A stretch of DNA of 64,000 nucleotides from Nitrospira sp. (GCA_016715825.1 JADJXO010000001.1:1177001-1241000), one strand, 5' to 3'; numbered from the stretch's first letter, positions 47,721-57,599 are shown. The notes: generated by a model from the sequence alone, not told the origin. A program made the numbers and translations.

Positions 47721-47945
47721 TCAGTTCATCGAACAGGCACCCGGCCCACGTGGGTCCCCGCAGCTGCCACAGGCGCTTGGACTTCCAGACGGAGCCCAAC
47801 TGGTCGTCGCTCCGACACCGAAGGCTGAAAACTGTTTATCGACTTTGGTCGTCTGACACTTGGGGCAGGCCGCTTCCCCCGAGCCTTGGAGCAGGAGCTC
47901 AAAACGATGATTGCATTCAGCGCACACATATTCGAAGATAGGCAT
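47721..47945 (-). CDS. FmdB-family zinc-ribbon protein
   Basis: The 74-residue product begins MPIFEYVCAECNHRFE and has the two CxxC knuckles (CAEC; CPKC) of the FmdB/zf-RING_7 family. The tail is Gly/Ser-rich with extra Cys (ACGSCGDPRGPGACSMN). The family's role is unclear. It is monocistronic, just after the MITE-like element. Confidence 0.85.
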   Translation of the reverse strand: MPIFEYVCAECNHRFELLLQGSGEAACPKCQTTKVDKQFSAFGVGATTSWAPSGSPSACGSCGDPRGPGACSMN

Positions 47946-48024
47946 TGATGGTATCTCCTTGATTCATTCAGCGTCGGATGCATTATAAGATCAGTGCCGC
48001 TTAATCGCAACGATAAGGACCCTT

Positions 48025-48297
48025 ATGTATCAAGAGGAAAAAACATTCGCGCTCCGCTTCACCCTCGAAGCGTCGTTCCCGGACGACTATGCGGGCGAGG
48101 ACGATGAGCACAATTGGGTGCGCGAGTGGGAAGCCCGCATCAAACCTCAGGCGATAAAATCAGTCTTTGAGTCGCTGCGCCGGCAGGGAGGGTGGACTGC
48201 GCATGTGAGAAACCGAGGCGCGTCACCAAGGGACGAGATCGAGATTGTCTTGACGAGAGATTTTTCAAAACCCGTGCTCTTCCCGTTCGACAGATGA
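48025..48297 (+). CDS. Small conserved-looking hypothetical protein
   Basis: The 90-residue product is rich in acidic residues and Trp (FPDDYAGEDDEHNWVREWE), with no signal. Its stop overlaps the start of the HemW-like gene (ATGA), which suggests translational coupling. No family is named. Confidence 0.6.
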   Translation: MYQEEKTFALRFTLEASFPDDYAGEDDEHNWVREWEARIKPQAIKSVFESLRRQGGWTAHVRNRGASPRDEIEIVLTRDFSKPVLFPFDR

Positions 48298-49421
48298 TCC
48301 CTTCAGAAGCCATCGGTTTGTACATCCATGTCCCCTTCTGTCGCCGCCGGTGCCACTTCTGCGCCTTTTACCTGGAGATCGCTCAACCCAACCGGATCGC
48401 GCAGTTTCAGTCGGCCCTCCTTCAAGAGATTGCGCTCCACGCCCAACACGATGTGTTGAATGGCCGTCTCTTAGAAAGCATATACTTTGGCGGTGGGACG
48501 CCGACATCCCTTCCGACTGAATACCTGACGACGCTGCTGAAACGGATTCGAGCGACGTGGCCGACGGGCCCGAGTGCGGAAATCACGCTCGAGGCGCACC
48601 CCTCTACTGTCAGCTTCGACGATCTCAGAGCTCTCGCCCAAGCTGGGTTTAATCGAATCAGCTTCGGAGCGGAATCCATGAAAGACCAGGATTTCGCTTC
48701 TATTGGGCGATTTGGGCTGGTTCGAGACACCGCAACTGCCGTTCAGGAATCACGTCGTGCCGGGTTCCAAAACATCAACCTCGATCTGATGTACGGACTG
48801 CCTGGCCAATCAGTACAGGATTGGATGCACACCGTGGAATCGCTACTGATGCTTCAGCCGACACATATCTCGTGTTACGCCCTGACCGTTGAAGAAAACA
48901 CACGACTCGCTCAAGATATTGCTCAACAGATCGTCGTGCCTCCAGATGACGCACTTCAGAACGAGATGGAGTCCGTAACGGAAGACATCCTTGCCAGCGC
49001 AGGATTTACGCACTATGAGATTTCGAATTACGCCAAACCTGGCTATTCCAGCCGCCACAATCTCCTGTATTGGACCGGCGGTGAGTATCTGGGACTCGGC
49101 CCAAGCGCACAGTCGTATCTCGCTGGGACCAGGTTCGGGAACATTGCGAACCTCGCATCCTATGTGGAAACGCTGAGCCGTGATCGTCTACCGATCGTTG
49201 ACCAAACAACACTTTCGCCATCCGAGCGACAGCGAGATGCGCTGGTCTTCGGCCTACGCCTTCTCCGCGGGGTCCCTCGTGTGACCAGTCGAACCGCCGA
49301 TCGAGATCTGCAGGTTGACACACTCCTGAACCAGGGTTTGCTCGCTTCAGATCACGACCGCCTGTGGCTGACTCCCTTGGGACGGCGATACGCTGATACG
49401 GTAGAGGGAGCGCTGTTTTGA
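48294..49421 (+). CDS. hemW: HemW-like radical SAM protein (coproporphyrinogen III oxidase-like)
   Basis: ATG 48294 gives 375 residues. The radical-SAM cluster motif C-x3-C-x2-C is in HVPFCRRRCHFCAFY, followed by YFGGGTPTSLP, the ISFGAES strand, INLDLMYGLPGQ, and the HemW C-terminal domain (YEISNYAKPGYSSRHNLLYW). HemW inserts haem into respiratory proteins, whereas HemN makes protoporphyrinogen. The CxxxCxxC without a fourth nearby Cys favours HemW. Confidence 0.85.
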   Translation: MIPSEAIGLYIHVPFCRRRCHFCAFYLEIAQPNRIAQFQSALLQEIALHAQHDVLNGRLLESIYFGGGTPTSLPTEYLTTLLKRIRATWPTGPSAEITLEAHPSTVSFDDLRALAQAGFNRISFGAESMKDQDFASIGRFGLVRDTATAVQESRRAGFQNINLDLMYGLPGQSVQDWMHTVESLLMLQPTHISCYALTVEENTRLAQDIAQQIVVPPDDALQNEMESVTEDILASAGFTHYEISNYAKPGYSSRHNLLYWTGGEYLGLGPSAQSYLAGTRFGNIANLASYVETLSRDRLPIVDQTTLSPSERQRDALVFGLRLLRGVPRVTSRTADRDLQVDTLLNQGLLASDHDRLWLTPLGRRYADTVEGALF

Positions 49422-49499
49422 GTAGGATACACCGTCCGACATTGGACATCATGTAACACATCAGCACGCTCGACTTTCACTGATCCAGTCATCGCCAGA

Positions 49500-49766
49500 T
49501 TGACAAGACATGCGCAATCGGAGGAGACTACGCGTCGTCTCAGGGGGTTACAATGCCAGTCAACATGGACCCAGCCAAGAAACGCCGTCGCTCCGAACGG
49601 ACGAAGGGACCAACCTCTCAAGAAGTGCATAACGGCACAACTTCGTCATCACCAAGCCCACCCCTTTGGAATCGAGACCGAAGAGGATCGAGAAAAAGCC
49701 TTGGCTGATGCCGAGCTGAAAAATCTCTGGGATGCCACCGAAGTCATCGATATGGACACGGTATGA
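49500..49766 (+). CDS. Possible small protein, start uncertain
   Basis: The C-terminal part (GIETEEDREKALADAEL, then KNLWDATEVIDMDTV) is strongly coding-like. Its upstream frame is not convincing. Another frame has a better beginning at ATG 49553 (MPVNMDPAKKRRRSERTKGP), so a frame change near 49655 could join them into a protein of about 70 residues. No family is recognised. Confidence 0.35.
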   Translation: MTRHAQSEETTRRLRGLQCQSTWTQPRNAVAPNGRRDQPLKKCITAQLRHHQAHPFGIETEEDREKALADAELKNLWDATEVIDMDTV

Positions 49767-49822
49767 CAGCGCGGTGGATGCCATGACGTTGTACAATTCA
49801 CACAGCCATCATCTTCGTCAAC

Positions 49823-50140
49823 GTGCCTAGAACTCCGCGCTGCATGCCGACACCTGCAACACCAGAAACCATTCCTGATATCACCGAAGAAGTCCGAACC
49901 GGTTCAGACACGGAGTTCGAGTCCCGCGTGGTGGTGTACAACTGCGATTGCCACACCTACCAGCAGGTTATTGAGCTCTTTTGCCGGTTTATTCCTGGGA
50001 TGACGTCGACAAAGGCGTTTGAGTTAGCATATCGAATCGATCATGACGGGGAAGCCATCGTCTTCACAGGGGCAACGGAACAAGCCGAACAGATTGCAGC
50101 AAAACTCGCAGGAGGGGGGCTCCGAGTGGCCGTGCAGTGA
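49823..50140 (+). CDS. ClpS-like adaptor protein
   Basis: The start is GTG 49823 or ATG 49844. The product has the ClpS fold pattern: VVVYNCDCHTYQQVIELF for the first strand/helix, GMTSTKAFELAYRID, then GEAIVFTGATEQAEQIAAKL and LRVAV. ClpS hands N-degron substrates to ClpAP. The usual YNDDxT motif is changed to YNCDCHT, so substrate binding may differ. No clpA gene is in the window. Confidence 0.75.
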   Translation: MPRTPRCMPTPATPETIPDITEEVRTGSDTEFESRVVVYNCDCHTYQQVIELFCRFIPGMTSTKAFELAYRIDHDGEAIVFTGATEQAEQIAAKLAGGGLRVAVQ

Positions 50141-50152
50141 TGGCATCTCTCG

Positions 50153-50536
50153 CTACTTCGGTCTAGCTTTTGGCTTCCCTGCCTTTTTGACAGCAGCAGG
50201 TTTTGCATGGGCGGTCTTGGCGGCAGGTTTGACCGCGGTCCCAGCCGTCGTCGCCTTGGGTGGTTTCTTGCCTCCCTTCGCCTGCAAAGCAGCTGACTTT
50301 TTCCCTTTGTCCTGCGACTTTGACTTCCCGCTCTGCGAGGGTTTGACCGGAACCATGTAGGTGGAAGTCCGATTGACCTTGGCTAACTGGTCTCCGCTGA
50401 GGACACGCACTTGGTACAGCTCAAACAGTTTGCTGATAGCTTTCGTATCACCACGCCTTGCTGCATTCAGCAGCTTTCGGCGTTGGTTCATCTCCTCTTC
50501 TTCGGTATGCGAAGCAGCTCGCCGTTCCATGCTCAT
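50153..50536 (-). CDS. Hypothetical protein with Lys/Ala/Pro-rich basic tail
   Basis: The 127-residue product has a helical N-terminal half (RRKLLNAARRGDTKAISKLF) and a low-complexity C-terminal half of K, A, P, T and G (KSAALQAKGGKKPPKATTAG). Such tails resemble histone H1-like bacterial DNA-binding proteins, but composition is the only evidence. An internal start (MNQRRKLL) is possible. Convergent with the ClpS-like gene. Confidence 0.6.
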   Translation of the reverse strand: MSMERRAASHTEEEEMNQRRKLLNAARRGDTKAISKLFELYQVRVLSGDQLAKVNRTSTYMVPVKPSQSGKSKSQDKGKKSAALQAKGGKKPPKATTAGTAVKPAAKTAHAKPAAVKKAGKPKARPK

Positions 50537-50777
50537 CCTTTCTCAACTGCAGCCGAGGACCCACCAGGGCCCCGACTAGAGAACACCCCCGGCTAAGAAA
50601 ATTGCTGGAGTATATCAGAGTCCTGGATTCTTGGGAACATCAAACCTTGTGCTCACTTACGGCACACCACAGATCTCAGAGATCTGCTGCTTGATCGTGT
50701 GGATTTGAGGCTTGAGCCTTGGCTCACGATCCCGGTATAACTACAGATAACCAAGTGACTTTTCTGAGAGGAGATTC

Positions 50778-51452
50778 ATGATGCAGCCGACACACGCACC
50801 TTCGACCGTAGCCGACGACCCTCAGGCACGAGACCTTCTTCGGCGGGCCTTTGAAGCCACCGCGCGTTGGCCTAAAGATTTTCAAGGTTTTACTGCCGAC
50901 CTCACCGTGAATGTGAGCGGGAAAGAAACCAGCGGTTCGGTCACGGTCAAGAGTCCGCGCGAAGTCTCGGTTCAGCTGGGGGACAGCGAGACCCAAAAGT
51001 GGGCTCAGGAACAGCTCGGCATGATTGCAGTCCATCGTGGTGCGCGCACCTTCGAGGAATCGGATGGCAAGTACTCACTCACCATGGAGGAGGACGGCCA
51101 TCCGTTCGGAACGAAGTTGACGATCCATGGCTCGAATTCCTTCTACCGGGTGAACAACAACCGCATCACCCAGATCAATCGCAAAATGGCCCATCCCGGC
51201 ATGAATCCGTTTGCGTTTACGATCAACGTGGAAGAAAGCGCGGTCACACAAGACCAGAAAAATCTCACAACCAAGTACACCGTCTACTACTATTCACCCA
51301 CCGATGGCACGCTCACCAATGTCGAGAGTTTCACGGACACGCATACCCGTGTCGGAGCCTGCGACCTGCCGGCCACTAGGCGGATCATCACCTACGAAAA
51401 CAATCAGGTCATAGTGAAAGACCTCACGTTCAAGAATCACACGTTGCTTTAG
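50778..51452 (+). CDS. DUF3386 family protein
   Basis: The 224-residue product lacks a signal peptide and has the DUF3386 pattern: DPQARDLLRRAFEATARWP, FQGFTADLTVNVSG, then a series of beta strands (GSNSFYRVNNNRITQINR). The function is unknown; the family is best known from cyanobacteria. The start codon follows GAGAGGAG. It is followed by a DUF5069 gene after five bases. Confidence 0.75.
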   Translation: MMQPTHAPSTVADDPQARDLLRRAFEATARWPKDFQGFTADLTVNVSGKETSGSVTVKSPREVSVQLGDSETQKWAQEQLGMIAVHRGARTFEESDGKYSLTMEEDGHPFGTKLTIHGSNSFYRVNNNRITQINRKMAHPGMNPFAFTINVEESAVTQDQKNLTTKYTVYYYSPTDGTLTNVESFTDTHTRVGACDLPATRRIITYENNQVIVKDLTFKNHTLL

Positions 51453-51457
51453 TAACG

Positions 51458-51904
51458 ATGGATTTACGGCGAGACTTCCCCCGGAGCATGCGGGTCCAGC
51501 TGGCAGGCTATGCCCATTTGGCTCGCATGATCGACAAGTGCCGCGCCGTCCTCGCCGGCACCGAGGGCGAATACATCTATCCCTGCCCAATGGACGATCG
51601 GCTACTGGAGTTTGCGGGCATCACCAGTGCACAATTCAGCGCCGCCGTCAAAGCCAACCAGACCGATGACGGCATCGCCAACTGGTTTGAGAAGACGGCC
51701 AAATCACACCAGCCTGCTGAATTAGATGAATGGAATGAGAAGTTGCTGGCACGGGGACCAAGTTCCACTGAAAGCGCAGCTAGGTTCAAAAAATATCTGG
51801 CTGCCATCGATCCCTCGAGAACCGACATCTCAGCATGGTCGGATCTTCAAGATTTAGAAGAAAGGCGAGTCGTTCCGAGACGAGTCTCAACGCACGGGGC
51901 TTAG
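51458..51904 (+). CDS. DUF5069 family protein
   Basis: The 148-residue product starts MDLRRDFPRSMRVQLAGY and contains LARMIDKCRAVLAGTEGEY and YPCPMDDRLLEFAGIT, which is typical of DUF5069. The function is unknown. It is probably in an operon with the DUF3386 gene, and its end overlaps the convergent NAD(P)-binding gene. Confidence 0.75.
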   Translation: MDLRRDFPRSMRVQLAGYAHLARMIDKCRAVLAGTEGEYIYPCPMDDRLLEFAGITSAQFSAAVKANQTDDGIANWFEKTAKSHQPAELDEWNEKLLARGPSSTESAARFKKYLAAIDPSRTDISAWSDLQDLEERRVVPRRVSTHGA

Positions 51905-52527
51905 TAAGTCAGCGCCGGGTATTTGCCCAAGTAGGTCGTGTTTTCCGCCTGCACCACCATGAAGTGCGCCACATCAGCACGAGAAATCGCGCCCACCTTC
52001 ATACCGTCCACCAATTGGTCCAACACGCGATAGCGGCCGGTCATCGCCCCGTTGGTCAAGCGACCTGGGCGCACGATCTCCCATCGTGGGTATCCACCGG
52101 CGATCACCCGCTCCTGCTCACTCTTATCGGCATAGACTTTCTTCAGAAGCAGCGTGAACATAAGTTTCATGGGAAGCGAATTGTATCCCCAGCTGTCGCC
52201 TGCACCGAACCCCGTGAGGACGATGAGCGTCGGAGAGCTCCCCTTTTCACCAAGAATCTTCAGCAAGAGCCGCGCGGAGTCGGAGAACAGCGTAGTGGCG
52301 AATGGGCTCTTCACACCAAGCGTCATGAGAATGGCGTCAGCTCCTTCCACGGCAATCCGAACATCATCCTGGTTTGTCGCACTCCCCTGCACCTTGGTCA
52401 ATCTAGGCTGATCAGGGAGCGAAACCCGCCGTCGTGACAAGGTGGTGACGTCATGCCCCCGCTCGAGTGCTTGACGCACGGTCTCCAGCCCTATTCCAGC
52501 AGAGGCTCCAATAATGGCGATCTTCAT
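51901..52527 (-). CDS. NAD(P)-binding Rossmann protein (atypical SDR, PF13460-like)
   Basis: The 208-residue product has the N-terminal nucleotide-binding motif GASAGIGLETVRQALERGHD and VEGADAILMTLGVKSPF. It has a conserved GRLTNGAMTG region and no classical YxxxK catalytic pair. This suits the NmrA/YwnB-like group of NAD(P)H-binding reductases or isomerases. The substrate is unknown. Confidence 0.75.
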   Translation of the reverse strand: MKIAIIGASAGIGLETVRQALERGHDVTTLSRRRVSLPDQPRLTKVQGSATNQDDVRIAVEGADAILMTLGVKSPFATTLFSDSARLLLKILGEKGSSPTLIVLTGFGAGDSWGYNSLPMKLMFTLLLKKVYADKSEQERVIAGGYPRWEIVRPGRLTNGAMTGRYRVLDQLVDGMKVGAISRADVAHFMVVQAENTTYLGKYPALTY

Positions 52528-52746
52528 GTTCCCTGTCTTGTTGTCAGTGGCCTAACCAAGTTATGGCCGGCCTCATATTGCATTGGCCTCAGTGACATTC
52601 TCAGCCTGTTCCTAGGCTCCGGTCAAGTGCGGAGCGGTGACACTGTTGCGACCTTAGGAATCTGGAAGAAAGCCAGCCGTCGAGATCAAGTGGTGTGGAT
52701 TCACTTCTTTAACGGTGTTTCCTGTCTCCCATGCTAGACTTTCTCC

Positions 52747-53901
52747 ATGCCTAGAGCCACCCGCACCAAAGCCGTCTTCTACCACCGAGACGCACTCGAT
52801 ACCCTCAATCGTCACAATTCCTTGGCCGATAAGCTGGCATCGCTTCATAAACTGCTGAAGCGGCGGTATCCGTTCATTACGCGCATCGCCGTTGCTGTCT
52901 ATGACCCTAAGACGGACCTGCTCAAGACCTACGTCGACAGTGGCCGCACTGCTCATCCGCTGCGGCACTATTCCGCAAGGCTCACCGAAGTCCCGTCCTT
53001 CAAGGATACGATGGCACGTGGCACACCACGGGTCGTCAATGATCTGGATGTCTTCAAACGCAGCCGCACCGAGCACGCGGTGCGCATACGCGCCGCCGGA
53101 TACGGAGCCAGCTACACCCTACCGATGTTCCTGAACAGCACCTTCTTTGGATTCGTCTTTTTCAATTCGAGACTCAAACGCGTGTTCACCGATCAAGTCC
53201 TGCATGACCTGGATATCTTCGGGCACCTCACCTCGCTCACGGCGATCTCCGAACTGTCCTCGATCCGGACGCTCGAAGCCTCCGTGAGAACCGCCGCCGA
53301 CATCGTGCACCACAAAGACATGGATACCGGCGCCCACTTGGATCGCATGGCTAACTTCGCCCGCTTGATCGCACGGACCATCGCCCCTACCTACAGCCTG
53401 ACCGACGACCTGATTGAACACATTTTTCTCTTTGCCCCACTCCACGACATCGGGAAAATCGCAATCCCCGACGAGATCTTACAGAAACCCGGCACGCTGA
53501 CCGACGGTGAGAAGACGATCATGCGCAGCCATACGGCCAAAGGGCGGGAGATCATCGACGTGATGTTGAGCAATTTCGGTCTCGACGGTCTTGAGCACAT
53601 CGATATGCTCCGTAACATCGCGCTGTACCATCATGAAGCGATGAACGGCAGCGGATATCCGAGTGGATTACAGGGGAACAATATTCCGATCGAGGCGAGA
53701 ATCGTGGCCGTCGCCGACATCTTCGACGCGTTGACAAGCCGTCGGTCCTATAAGGAAGCTTGGTCGAACGACGAGGCATTCGCCATGCTGCGGCGCATGG
53801 CCGGCTCACAAGTCGATCAACACTGCGTCGAGGCCCTCATCGCCCAGCGCGCAGAAGTCGAAGAGATCCAGGCTCGCTTCAAAGAAGACCCCTACGGCTA
53901 A
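52747..53901 (+). CDS. GAF-HD-GYP phosphodiesterase
   Basis: The 384-residue product has an N-terminal GAF-like sensor (~20-175; RIAVAVYDPKTDLLKTYVD) and an HD-GYP domain with HHKDMDTGAHLDRM, HDIGKIAIPDEIL and HHEAMNGSGYPSGLQG. All motif residues for c-di-GMP hydrolysis are present. It is the second HD-GYP protein in the window. No cognate cyclase gene is adjacent. Confidence 0.88.
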   Translation: MPRATRTKAVFYHRDALDTLNRHNSLADKLASLHKLLKRRYPFITRIAVAVYDPKTDLLKTYVDSGRTAHPLRHYSARLTEVPSFKDTMARGTPRVVNDLDVFKRSRTEHAVRIRAAGYGASYTLPMFLNSTFFGFVFFNSRLKRVFTDQVLHDLDIFGHLTSLTAISELSSIRTLEASVRTAADIVHHKDMDTGAHLDRMANFARLIARTIAPTYSLTDDLIEHIFLFAPLHDIGKIAIPDEILQKPGTLTDGEKTIMRSHTAKGREIIDVMLSNFGLDGLEHIDMLRNIALYHHEAMNGSGYPSGLQGNNIPIEARIVAVADIFDALTSRRSYKEAWSNDEAFAMLRRMAGSQVDQHCVEALIAQRAEVEEIQARFKEDPYG

Positions 53902-53999
53902 CCCTCCGGCCAAACAACCAAACCAAAACACGCACATATGATGTTGGATCGCTGGAATAGCGCCAGGGCACAGTCCTCCCACCCCTCGGGCATCACGGA

Positions 54000-54731
54000 T
54001 CATAACGGGGAGCTGAGGACCTCACGCCAGACTGTGGTCAGATCAAGGAGCGCATTTCTTCCATCACCGACGTAGACCGAACCATGCATGGTCGCCAGTC
54101 GCCTTGGCAGGAGTGCGGCCAATCGCTGAAACGTGGGTTCCGTCAGTGAGCAGTAGGGCACATAGTTCGCCAACGGACCTTGCTGATAATCCACCAGCGT
54201 CTTCCGACAGCGGTCGATGATATCTGATTCCGTCATCGGTTCGACATCTCCTTCTTGATGAAAGAGATCCGAACAGAGGAGCGTTCGTTCCGCCTCCTCA
54301 AACAGCAACCCTGCTTCCCAGCAATGGGGGACATGCGGCGTCGCAAGAAAGCGGAAGCGGTATTTCCCCGTCTCAAGCACCTCGCCGTCGACCATCCCTT
54401 TCGCGGGACGAATCGCCAGACAATCATCGACGCTCACCATCTTACCCACCAGGCTACAGACTACGTCTGAATGCGGAGCCAGTTGCTGCCACTCTGGTAC
54501 CGTCGCACATTCATCCGATTCGAAATGGCTGAACCCAATCCAGCGCAAAGTCTTTGGATCGATGAGCGACGACACAGCGGCTTTGACATCGGAAAACAGT
54601 GCCCGCGGGCCGGTATGGAACAACAGCGATTCATCGTCGCGCACCAAGAACTGACTGAACTGAAGATTGATCAGTTCAACAAACGTTGTGATGCGGAATA
54701 GGTCCGGAGCGATCTCGGTGATCTTCGCCAT
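54000..54731 (-). CDS. MBL-fold metallohydrolase, ODP (flavodiiron-like) type
   Basis: The 243-residue product has a metallo-beta-lactamase fold with the ODP-type first motif HFESDEC (in place of HxHxDH) and later metal ligands in CSDLFHQEGD and MHGSVY. These resemble the di-iron oxygen-reducing domain of flavodiiron proteins, but no flavodoxin domain is attached. The substrate is unknown: O2, NO or a small-molecule thioester are possible. Confidence 0.75.
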   Translation of the reverse strand: MAKITEIAPDLFRITTFVELINLQFSQFLVRDDESLLFHTGPRALFSDVKAAVSSLIDPKTLRWIGFSHFESDECATVPEWQQLAPHSDVVCSLVGKMVSVDDCLAIRPAKGMVDGEVLETGKYRFRFLATPHVPHCWEAGLLFEEAERTLLCSDLFHQEGDVEPMTESDIIDRCRKTLVDYQQGPLANYVPYCSLTEPTFQRLAALLPRRLATMHGSVYVGDGRNALLDLTTVWREVLSSPL

Positions 54732-54911
54732 GGCACCTCCTCAAGTTTGAAGCCGCGCGATCATACGCATCGCCAGACAGAGGTGCAAGACGGATAGATC
54801 GGGCTGAAAACGTGAAGCAAAGGCGCCAGGCTACTGTTTCACCAAGGCCTTGCCAAGCAATGTTCCGGATTTGAAGCGAAATGTTAGGTCGCGCCTCCAT
54901 GCAACCAAGCA

Positions 54912-55853
54912 TCATCCGGCGTGGGCCAACATGAACTGCCGGACTTCCGTCTGAATGGCCGACTGTTCGACCAGGAGTAGGAGGTGGCCTCCCCGATCAA
55001 AGGACAGCAAGCGGGAGCCAGGGATGTTTGCCGCCGCATACTCAGCATTGTGAAAAAGTTGCAGCGCGTCGTCCGTTGCATGGACGATGAGCGTCGGGGC
55101 TCGAATAGCCGCCACCCGTTCATTCGGCATCCTGGCTTTATTGTCAACAGCGACGCCCGCGTAGCGGGGAACTACCGGAGCCATGAAGTCAATCAGCTGA
55201 TTCACCATCGTACGCTGCTCTGTCGTGAGATTTGCGATCACCTCGTCGGTGGCACCCATCAACCGCATCAGCTTCTTGCGCAGAAACTTCCGGACAACCC
55301 AGTAGAGGATCTCGAACTTGAAGACCATGGTCAGCGCGTTGCCCTTTTGGCTCGCTTGCGTCTGGCTCACATCTGATGAAGACGCAACCCCACAAGACAG
55401 CAGTGTCAGTGAGGAGACGCGTTCTGGATAGAGCGCCGCAAAGAGAAGTGCTGATGGACCGCCATGAGAGATCGCCAGGACGGCAACTCTCTGTAGGCCA
55501 AGGCGGTCAAGAAGGAAGGTATAGGCCTTGGCTTGGTCGTCGAACGTGTTGCCCTCACGGAACGTCGATCGCAGGTACCCAAAGCGCGACGGCGCAATCC
55601 AGTCGAACCGTTCGTCTAGGATCGCCGTTGCGATGAGTTCACCTTGGTCGTACCCTCCCCCGCTTCCATGAATGACCAGAACAGGAACACCAGCTCCTCC
55701 ACGCTTGAATTCGATGTCTCCCACTGGCGAGGTCAAGACCGTACTCTTGCCAGCGATTCGTACGTAGGCCCGTCTGATATCAACTCCGAACCAGATGGCG
55801 ATGGCGACACTGACACCCAAAGACGCGAAGAAAAACCGGAGCATGGAGGACAT
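54912..55853 (-). CDS. Alpha/beta hydrolase, membrane-anchored
   Basis: The 313-residue product has an N-terminal hydrophobic anchor (LRFFFASLGVSVAIAIWFG). The alpha/beta-hydrolase elements are the oxyanion segment VIHGSGGGYDQG, nucleophile Ser in LAISHGGPSALLF, Asp in VHATDDALQ and His in FDRGGHLL. The substrate is unknown. Monocistronic. Confidence 0.85.
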   Translation of the reverse strand: MSSMLRFFFASLGVSVAIAIWFGVDIRRAYVRIAGKSTVLTSPVGDIEFKRGGAGVPVLVIHGSGGGYDQGELIATAILDERFDWIAPSRFGYLRSTFREGNTFDDQAKAYTFLLDRLGLQRVAVLAISHGGPSALLFAALYPERVSSLTLLSCGVASSSDVSQTQASQKGNALTMVFKFEILYWVVRKFLRKKLMRLMGATDEVIANLTTEQRTMVNQLIDFMAPVVPRYAGVAVDNKARMPNERVAAIRAPTLIVHATDDALQLFHNAEYAAANIPGSRLLSFDRGGHLLLLVEQSAIQTEVRQFMLAHAG

Positions 55854-56023
55854 GGTGGGTGTGTAGAACGAGCTTGTAACCCTTGCGACCTAATATTTTG
55901 CAGCTGGTCTCCAGGGACGACTTTGTCCGTGCTGATCATGAACGGAACCCGTAAGGTCAGACTCTTTTGTATTTTTGGGAGGAATGACCCGCCCTCGGTA
56001 AGCTGGAGGGCGATCTTCAAGGC

Positions 56024-56626
56024 TCAGCGTCCAAGCTGCTCCCAGTCCTGCTTTCGGTTGAGAACCAGCTCTAGCGCCTCTGCCCACGTATTTGCCCGAG
56101 GCCCGGGCAAATCTTCATTCGTTGGGTTCGTAAAAACGATGGTAGGAAGATTCTCCGATCGCAGGACCGCAATGTTCTGCGGAGAATCCTCAATGTAAAG
56201 ATCAGCGCCGACGGCCGCCTTCTCCTGCATGAAGCAGAGGTCCCAATACGGGATATCGTGAAAATCGAGCCAATCGATGGTTTGACGTGCTGCCACTTGA
56301 TGAAAATACTTGATAAAGAAACGGTGCATGATGATCCGGATCCGAACGTTCTCTGCTGATAGCCTTCGTAAGGCAACCGGTGCTCCCGACATTGGAGGTA
56401 GCACTCGGAACAGTTCACGCTGAGTGACAGCAAAGCGATGCAGCGCCTCGTACCCACCGGGCGCCTTGTCGACACCCCACTCAGGCAAACCCCACGTGAC
56501 TCGCTCTGGTAGCGAGGCGACATTCACGCCTAACCACTCGGCAGCGATGGGCCTCAACCCACCGTAGAAATCAGCGCAGACGCCGTCGAGATCTACGCCA
56601 AGGACAAACCGGCGCTTCGCAGTCAT
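56024..56626 (-). CDS. 5'(3')-deoxyribonucleotidase-like HAD phosphatase (NT5C type)
   Basis: The 200-residue product has the HAD nucleophile motif in LGVDLDGVCADFYGG and the late motif in GADLYIEDSPQNIAVLR with a following IVFTNPTNE strand. This fits PF06941 (NT5C), which dephosphorylates (deoxy)nucleoside monophosphates. The exact substrate is uncertain. Confidence 0.75.
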   Translation of the reverse strand: MTAKRRFVLGVDLDGVCADFYGGLRPIAAEWLGVNVASLPERVTWGLPEWGVDKAPGGYEALHRFAVTQRELFRVLPPMSGAPVALRRLSAENVRIRIIMHRFFIKYFHQVAARQTIDWLDFHDIPYWDLCFMQEKAAVGADLYIEDSPQNIAVLRSENLPTIVFTNPTNEDLPGPRANTWAEALELVLNRKQDWEQLGR

Positions 56627-56784
56627 TTCCCCCCTCGCCTTGACCTTCTAACCATTGAGTTGCTGACCGTCATGATAGATACGGATAGTCATTGTACTCA
56701 CACGGTATCCTTTAGGTAATGTAATCGCTTGTCAACGCTCACCATGGGATCGGTGTGTATGGCATGTCGACAGCAGAAAAGCCA

Positions 56785-57451
56785 TTAAAGTCTCTGCCCA
56801 CTTTCTGGTAACCTGCCCTTACCAAACGACCGTGCATCTTGTAGGTCCCGCGCGGCTGAAGCTACCTCCGAGACAAGCTGTGATAGTTCAGCGTAGCTGA
56901 GGGTAGCTGAAGCTGTTTGAAGCCCAGCATTCGTAAGCCAGAGTGGTACTGTGTGATCTTCATCATGCTGGCCAGCGTAAATTTCTGCACCCCAGTGTTT
57001 GACAGTGTTTGCCATGCGGTAAGCTCTTTGTTCAGGTGATCCATCTCCGTCCTTGAAAACAGCCTCAACATCGAAATCCTTCCTCATCTTGTTCATGACG
57101 TCGATGAAGATTTGAACATTCAGGAGACATGACTCCCAACGAGCTAATGCACGGAAGTAGAGGTGTGAAGCAGGGTTATCTGGCCTTCCCCTGGCAAGGA
57201 ACTCAGCGGTCAGCGCTCGAGCCTCATGGTAATCGGCAAACGACGACTGTGCGCGGTAGATCTGGTTAATGGCGTACTGGCGATACTTGTTCTTATACTC
57301 CAGCGCGGAAGACCGAATTCAAGAAGTGGTTTGCCAGCCAGTTAGATGCCTCAGGATGCGCATCGGCGATATCAGGTGCGTCACATGCGGTGAATTTTGA
57401 GATTCCTGGGGCAAAGTACTTGTTGAGGAGGTCTGTGTTCCAGGAAGGCAC
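56785..57451 (-). pseudogene. Hypothetical protein, one frame change
   Basis: The minus strand codes NVPSWNTDLLNKYFAPGISK from near GTG 57451, through WLANHFLNSVFR. One frame over from about 57308 it continues as LEYKNKYRQYAINQIYRAQ and SHLYFRALARWESCLLNV, through to the stop at 56785. Joined, it is about 222 residues, helical, and of no recognised family. As read, only the last 103 residues after ATG 57096 form a clean ORF. It lies directly beside the IS630-type element, in an accessory region. Confidence 0.5.
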
Positions 57452-57599
57452 GTTGTGGCACCTATGCAATGTTTAGATGAACACGCGTAAGCTTCGAACC
57501 TTTGATTTCCAGGTTTGGTAACACATTCTTAGCTACAAGTGACGGTGCATTTCCATCGATCCATCATTTCCCATAACCTGCCCTCGTAATTACTCATAG

